DNA from: Crenobacter cavernae
GTDB taxonomy: Bacteria > Pseudomonadota > Gammaproteobacteria > Burkholderiales > Chromobacteriaceae
Assembly: GCF_003355495.1 (NCBI RefSeq)
Contig: NZ_CP031337.1
Location: 749,001 to 813,000, forward strand
DNA length: 64,000 bases
Reading direction: 5' to 3'
The notes under the pieces were generated by a model, which was given only the letters and a program-made list of their open reading frames with translations, did not search any database and was not told the origin of the DNA. Shown piece by piece: positions 62,792 to 64,000 of the stretch. Position numbers and translations under genes: made by a program. Every line of letters begins with the position of its first letter. Positions within the stretch are counted from its first letter, which is position 1.

Positions 62792-63532
62792 ATGGCCAAC
62801 GTCGCGGTACTGATCGATGCCGACAACGTGTCGCCCGACTGGATCGGCAACGTGCTCGAAGAGGCGAGCCGGCTCGGCGTCTTGGCCTTGAAGCGCGTGT
62901 ACGGCGACTTCAGCAAGCACGACCGCTCGTGGCGCGACCTGTGCGCGCGCTTCGCGATCCACCCGGTTCAGCAGTTCCCTAACACCAAGGGCAAGAACGC
63001 GTCCGACATCGCGATGGTGATCGACGCGATGGACCTGTTGCACTCGGAGCGTTTCCACAGCTTCTGCCTGGTGTCGAGCGACAGCGACTTCTCGCGGCTG
63101 GCGACGCGGCTGCGCGAGGACGGCCTCGAGGTATGGGGCTTCGGCGAGCAAAAGACGCCGGCTGCCTTCGTCAACGCATGCAGCAAGTTCGTCTACGTCG
63201 AGATCCTGGGCTCCGAGCCGGACGACGAGACGCCCGTGCCCGGAAGCGCCGAACCGGCGGCGAAGAAGGCCGCGCTGCAGCCCTTGTCGCGCGCGCTGCG
63301 CCAGCGCTTCAGGCAGGCGATCGAGAGCCGCTGCGACGATGAGGGCTGGGCCAACCTCGGCCCGGTCGGCTCGCTGCTCAGTGAATGGATGCCCGACTTC
63401 GACCCGCGCAACTACGGTTTTCGCAACCTGTCCGACCTCGTCAACAAGTCGGGCTGGTTCGACATCAGCCAGGACGGCGCGCGCGGCAACTTCCGCGTCC
63501 GCCTGAAACAGGGCAACGGCAAGAAGGCCTGA
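62792..63532 (+). CDS. NYN-domain nuclease-like protein with OST-HTH/LOTUS domain
   Basis: 246 aa. N-terminal NYN (LabA/DUF88, PIN-like) domain, about 1-140, with the acidic metal residues in VLIDADNVS, KNASDIAMVIDAMD and VSSDSDFSRLA. A linker of about 20 residues leads to a C-terminal winged-helix OST-HTH/LOTUS domain (about 165-240, LGPVGSLLSEWMPDFDPRNYGFRNLSDLV). This is probably an RNA-processing or RNA-binding nuclease. It is in an apparent operon with ruvC and ruvA. Confidence 0.92.
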   Translation: MANVAVLIDADNVSPDWIGNVLEEASRLGVLALKRVYGDFSKHDRSWRDLCARFAIHPVQQFPNTKGKNASDIAMVIDAMDLLHSERFHSFCLVSSDSDFSRLATRLREDGLEVWGFGEQKTPAAFVNACSKFVYVEILGSEPDDETPVPGSAEPAAKKAALQPLSRALRQRFRQAIESRCDDEGWANLGPVGSLLSEWMPDFDPRNYGFRNLSDLVNKSGWFDISQDGARGNFRVRLKQGNGKKA

Positions 63533-63550
63533 GCATCGCAACAGGACAAA

Positions 63551-63592
63551 AGCTCGGCCAACCTTGAGACGGCGTTCAAGGTTGGCCGATTT
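63551..63592. terminator. Bidirectional terminator from uptake-like elements at the NYN/ChaN junction
   Basis: CTCGGCCAACCTT (63553-63565) pairs with AAGGTTGGCCGAT (63578-63590). The second copy differs at its last base. AAAA precedes the stem, giving a T-run on the minus strand for the convergent ChaN gene. Confidence 0.7.
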
Positions 63593-64000
63593 ACAGACCG
63601 GCGCAAGGGTCGGCGCGCGGGTGTCCTTTGATCAGCACTGCGGCGTCGTATGTGCCGGCTGCCGGCACCTGCTCGACGTAGCCGACCGACAGCGCCGTGG
63701 TAACAAGCCAACGCGGCACGCCGAGGTCGCGCCGCACGTGGCCGTTGCCGGCCAACAGCACCACGCCGCGCGCGGCGTTCGCGTCGACCACCCCTGCCAT
63801 CACCGCGTCGCGTGCGACCTGCGCGTCAACCATCCTGGGCAGCGCCGACGCCGGCAGCTTGCCGCAATGCCCGGCGTCGACCTCGCGGCGCTGGCCGGCG
63901 GCGAGGTCTTGGGGCACGGCCGCCAGCCGCGCGGCCAGCCCCATGCCTAGCACCGGCGCGTAACCTTCGCGCATCACGCGCAACGCGTCGGCCCGCGACA
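63591..64000 (-). CDS. ChaN-family haem-binding protein, C-terminal part
   Basis: The 3' 136 codons of a minus-strand gene that continues past the right edge of the window. The diagnostic segment is LLAGNGHVRRDLGVPRWL, a ChaN/DUF399 signature; SVGYVEQV follows. ChaN of Campylobacter is an iron-regulated haem-binding outer-membrane lipoprotein. The N-terminus with any lipobox is not in the window, so localisation is inferred from family. Confidence 0.85.
   Translation of the reverse strand, partial: SRADALRVMREGYAPVLGMGLAARLAAVPQDLAAGQRREVDAGHCGKLPASALPRMVDAQVARDAVMAGVVDANAARGVVLLAGNGHVRRDLGVPRWLVTTALSVGYVEQVPAAGTYDAAVLIKGHPRADPCAGL

Overview
The window is 64 kb of high-GC bacterial chromosome, coding on both strands with short intergenic gaps. 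Gene content and order point to a betaproteobacterium of the order Neisseriales, most likely a Chromobacteriaceae-like genus. The evidence is the run smg-dprA-LysM / def-fmt-htpX-rsmB-DUF4390-ntrY-ntrX, a proteobacterial-type GshA, the lptD-surA-pdxA operon opposite amgK-murU, and ruvC-ruvA. This placement is inferred from gene order and protein signatures, not from a 16S gene, which is not in the window. There is no phage, insertion sequence, CRISPR array or rRNA.

Layout. 1-10.4 kb: an outer-membrane barrel protein, a small membrane protein, fadH, an acetyltransferase, a TlpA-like thioredoxin, a PfkB-family kinase, gshA-gshB, apbE-dgkA. 10.4-24.5 kb: a structured leader or sRNA candidate, topA, then smg-dprA-LysM facing def-fmt-htpX-rsmB-DUF4390-ntrY-ntrX and moeB. 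24.6-28.5 kb: a TonB-like / hypothetical / thioesterase / TlpA operon, dps, a frameshifted yggU, fxsA and cutA. 28.6-28.8 kb: two identical tRNA-Lys genes. 29.0-42.8 kb: a biofilm and cyclic-di-GMP block made of pgaABCD, a degenerate HD-GYP protein, an H-NOX sensor, a PAS-GGDEF-EAL enzyme, a frameshifted small gene and a MASE1-CHASE-PAS-GGDEF cyclase. 42.9-51.2 kb: DUF3016, a secreted broad-specificity racemase, small secreted proteins, pyrE, xthA, an RBBP9-type hydrolase, a HIT protein, sseA and a RibD/DHFR-like reductase. 51.3-64 kb: a 1284-residue FAD/Fe-S dehydrogenase, pdxA-surA-lptD, amgK-murU-ruvC-ruvA-NYN and a partial ChaN-family gene.

The most striking signal is a 10-mer, GTTGGCCGAG (usually AAGGTTGGCCGAGC), found 44 times by eye (23 on +, 21 on -). 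Less than one copy is expected by chance. It occurs inside genes and, as inverted pairs, inside intergenic terminators, which is how DNA uptake sequences behave in Neisseria. It differs from the Neisseria DUS, which I did not see here. The competence gene dprA is in the window and carries three copies. No copy lies between 32.9 and 43.1 kb, which covers most of the cyclic-di-GMP/PNAG block, consistent with a different history for that block.

How genes work together: PgaABCD makes and exports poly-N-acetylglucosamine, and the PgaC/PgaD synthase is controlled by cyclic-di-GMP in other bacteria. The adjacent H-NOX (haem NO sensor) and its dual GGDEF-EAL partner would tie that to nitric oxide. 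LptD and SurA serve outer-membrane assembly, AmgK-MurU recycle cell-wall sugars, and RuvC-RuvA resolve Holliday junctions. NtrX looks like a regulator whose AAA+ ATPase domain has decayed.
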